Notes under the pieces: generated by a model
What the model saw: only the letters and a program-made list of their open reading frames with translations
Told to the model about the DNA's origin: nothing
Databases searched by the model: none
Program-made: the position numbers and the translations under genes
Shown: one piece after another, positions 61,274 through 64,000 of the stretch
How the letters are laid out: each line of letters starts with the position of its first letter
Numbering within the stretch: the stretch's first letter is position 1
Assembly (NCBI GenBank): GCA_949592205.1
Contig: CATIUR010000004.1
Coordinates: 12,165,501-12,229,500, forward strand
DNA length: 64,000 nt
Source of the DNA: Helichrysum umbraculigerum
Taxonomy: Eukaryota; Streptophyta; Magnoliopsida; Asterales; Asteraceae
Direction: 5' to 3'

Positions 61274-62749
61274 ACTCGTAAATGTTTTCTAACGTGTAAA
61301 TGATATATGAAATTTAATAATTGATTTTTGACTTAAAAATATTTTCCGTACCATAAATAAAAATAAACAATTATAGGTGAATGAATGTATAGCATATTAG
61401 TTATTTTTTAATTTTTTTTAGTAATTAAAATATCATTTGTACTTAATGTTTATAATATTAGTATGTTTTCTTTCATATCTGATGTTCATGATATTAGTAT
61501 CGTAGTAAAATTGAAATCGGTATTGTATTTGAAATTGGATATATATTTATACATGTAAATATGAGATATGTTTTCTTTAAATACATTAATTAATTATCTT
61601 AAATATGATATATGAATCATCTTTATGATACCATTAATTAAATAAACTTTTGGTTAATCAATAAAATCCTTTAGTTTTACTTAAATGTAAAATTAACACC
61701 ACTCAAATCTATCAATTTTAACAAAAAGAATTTAAATAATAGTCATTGAAGAATTTTAGGCTGCATGATTCGAATAATTTGACTATATATAGTTTTGACA
61801 TAAGTTTAAAGTTAATATCTTATTATTTAAGTAATTGTCAACTCTTAAATATTATTTGAGTAGAACATACTCATATGTTAATATATTAATTACAGGCATG
61901 ATTTTTTTTCTTCTTTTTGCCAACCGTTTTTGTATCGGATTCCTTCATGTCAACTAAACAACAAAATCTATTATTTGGAATCGATATACGTTCGCAGATC
62001 TTGATGCTTAATATATGCGTACAACTGTAAATAAATAAATTTCAAGCTCCATTGTAAAAATCATGTTGAAACATAGTTTGTGACAACATATCTAGCTTGA
62101 AATAGGACTGGTGTAATTGTTATCATGTTTGTACAATTGGTTTAGATTTGTAAATAAATATTTGTTTTATTATTAATATTCGTTAAATATATTGTGTATG
62201 AGTGTTAGACGAATATCGAAAATGAAATAAATAAGTATTGGCGAGTCGAGATCTCACGTCGCGAGCTTGGTGAGGCGAGATGAGATCTGAACTCGCAATG
62301 GTCTTGGCGAGCCGAAGCCATATTGGGCTTGGGCTTACGGAACGAGTCGAACTGAACTCGCAGGCCCAGTGGCTGCGAGTCGACCGAAATATATAAATGA
62401 TTTTTGTTTGATAAAATCATTAACTAACTTTTGCAAATCAGAGTATTGGCGATCTCATATTCTGCGAATTCAAATCCAGAGAAAAACCTAACAACTAACG
62501 GCTAGGCTTTGATTATTAAAGATGAAAGAAAAGCATATTAGTTAACCTAAACGCGAACTTATTCGTTGTTAGTAAGATAACACCGTATTAAGGGATTCCG
62601 CACCTTAATATTACAGATAACGAAGTTATCGATCCTAGAACTAGGGACTTACAAATCAAATGAAGATAAAATGTTAGAATCTAAATATACTTTTTTTATA
62701 TACGTATTAAAAACAAATATAAAATTAACTGCCCGTGTATACACACGAG
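61274..62749. repeat. AT-rich repeat, copy 1, with a 595-bp insertion
   Basis: Shares long near-identical stretches with 62750-63570, such as ATTAATTAAATAAACTTTTGG and the block ending TGTAAAAATC. It ends with the hairpin GCCCGTGTATACACACGAGC (62731-62749). The extra segment 62063-62657, with GCGAGTCGAG-type words, has no counterpart in copy 2. Confidence 0.7.
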
Positions 62750-63570
62750 CAGTAAATATTTTCCAACCTCTAAATGGTATGTGAAATTTAATAATTGATT
62801 TTTAAGGTGAATGAATGTAGCATATTGATTTTTTTTGTGTAATTAAAATATCATTTGTACTTAATGTTTATAGTCTTTGTTTGTTTTCCTTCATATTTGA
62901 TGTTCATGGTATTAGTATCGTAGTAATATTGAAATCGGTATTGTATTTGAAATTGGCTACATATTTATATACATGTAAATATGAGATATGTTTTTCTTTA
63001 AATACATTAATTAATTATGTTAAGTATGATATATGAATCGTCTTTATGATATCATTAATTAAATAAACTTTTGGTTAATCAATAAAATTCTTTAGTTTTA
63101 CTTAAATGTAAAATTAACACCACTCAAATCTATCAATTTTAACAAAAAGAATTTAAATAATAGTCATTAAATAATTATAGGATGCATGATTCGAATAATT
63201 TGACTATATATAGTTTTGACATAATTTAGAGTTAATATATTATTATTTAAGGAATTGTCAAGTCTTAACTATTATTGAGTAGAACGTTCTCATATGTTAA
63301 TATAATAATTACAGACACGATTTTTTTCTTCTTTTTGTCAAATGTTTTTGTATCTGATTCCTTCATGTCAACTAAACAACAAAATCTATTATTTGGAATC
63401 GATATACGATCACCAATCATATTGCTTAATATATACATACAACTATATATAAATTCATTTCAAGCACTATTGTAAAAATCAAATAAAGAGAAAATGTTAG
63501 AATCTAAATATACATTTTTTGTATACGTATTAAAAATAAATATAAAATTAACTACTCGTGTACACACGGG
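62750..63570. repeat. AT-rich repeat, copy 2
   Basis: Tandem partner of copy 1, continuous without the insertion, ending in the hairpin at 63555-63570. No coding frame is shared in a way that suggests a gene. Confidence 0.7.
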
Positions 63571-63583
63571 GTTTGAAAGCTAG
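63555..63583 (+). other. Helitron-like 3' terminus
   Basis: Hairpin CTCGTGTACACACGGG followed by GTTTGAAAG and CTAG, then T, the layout of a Helitron 3' end. Copy 1 of the repeat ends in the same hairpin without CTAG. Confidence 0.45.
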
Positions 63584-64000
63584 TGATAATATAACCGGTT
63601 AAACTAAAAACACTTCTAAGTACAAATTTGTATTAGAATTGTATTTGGATTTAAAAATTGAAGAAGATAATTTAATTAAATAATTTAATTTGATTATACG
63701 ATTGTAAAATAATTACTAACGACTTTAATTGGAATGCATTGGGGAACAAATTAACATTAAATTACATGAGTCATATTTGTTAGATTATAATATTATATGA
63801 CTATTTTTTCCAATTAATTAACTAATATTACATATGTTAATAATGGGTAATTATAATTGAATTTGAAGGGCATTGATGTCTTTTTGATATGACTCATTTT
63901 GCTATTTAGGTAGTCAAGTTTAGAAAAGAAAATCAATGGTCATAATTAATTACCCTTATAAATTTATTGGCATATTTTTAGAATGTCTACATAATCAGGT
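63584..64000. other. AT-rich DNA, nothing recognised
   Basis: No open frame, repeat or RNA gene could be supported here. Confidence 0.6.

Noticed and set aside
62205..62420. 71-codon minus-strand frame in the 595-bp insertion
   Set aside because: No recognisable domain, and not supported by the second repeat copy, which lacks the insertion.

Overview
The window looks like nuclear DNA of a dicot plant. It has spliceosomal GT-AG introns, AT-rich intergenic DNA, a plant-type YJU2-family splicing gene, beta-amylase and ascorbate-peroxidase exon fragments, and many LTR retrotransposons primed by initiator tRNA-Met. The long chromodomain gypsy elements would suit an Asteraceae-like genome, but that is a guess.

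Left end (1-6801): the 5' exons of a YJU2/CWC16-type splicing factor lie on the minus strand (1-1442), with a 5'UTR intron. Then come low-complexity DNA, a beta-amylase exon fragment, and four phase-compatible minus-strand exons of an unrecognised gene (gene X). An isolated ascorbate-peroxidase exon lies in a gene X intron.

Middle (6802-57003): one nested transposon block of 50.2 kb. The outer element, gypsy A (plus strand, chromovirus type), begins at 6802 and ends at 57003. It carries: (1) a solo LTR of gypsy family 2 in its primer binding site (8619-11229); (2) a copia element in gag (12668-20076), flanked by a ~190-bp host duplication instead of a 5-bp one; (3) a solo LTR of gypsy family 3 in the RNase H region (21987-24406); (4) a nearly intact family 2 gypsy on the minus strand in integrase (25341-36080); (5) gypsy B, minus strand, in the 3' LTR (37343-56484). 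Gypsy B is itself interrupted in reverse transcriptase by a coding-less LTR element (LARD, 41599-52230). One LTR of the LARD holds a 2.5-kb non-autonomous copia-like element (48527-50995). Most junctions have perfect 5-bp target duplications, so the order of insertion can be read directly.

Right end (57004-64000): three further phase-compatible exons on the minus strand (57549-59271) that may be the 5' half of gene X, which would place the whole nest inside one intron. Beyond are a solo copia LTR (59534-60263), a Mutator-like MITE with a 9-bp duplication, and AT-rich Helitron-like repeats with two hairpin-CTAG termini.

The most unusual signal is shared by the LTRs. Gypsy A, gypsy B, the copia LTRs, the LARD interior and the family 2 and 3 LTRs each hold a cluster of 4-17 short palindromic modules. 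The core is either CCGGCGG/CCGCCGG or GTGTCGC/GCGACAC. Flanks are mostly uniform within one element but differ between relatives. The intact family 2 element also encodes an extra coiled-coil-like protein ahead of gag. Together these suggest rapidly changing recognition sites for a sequence-specific factor.
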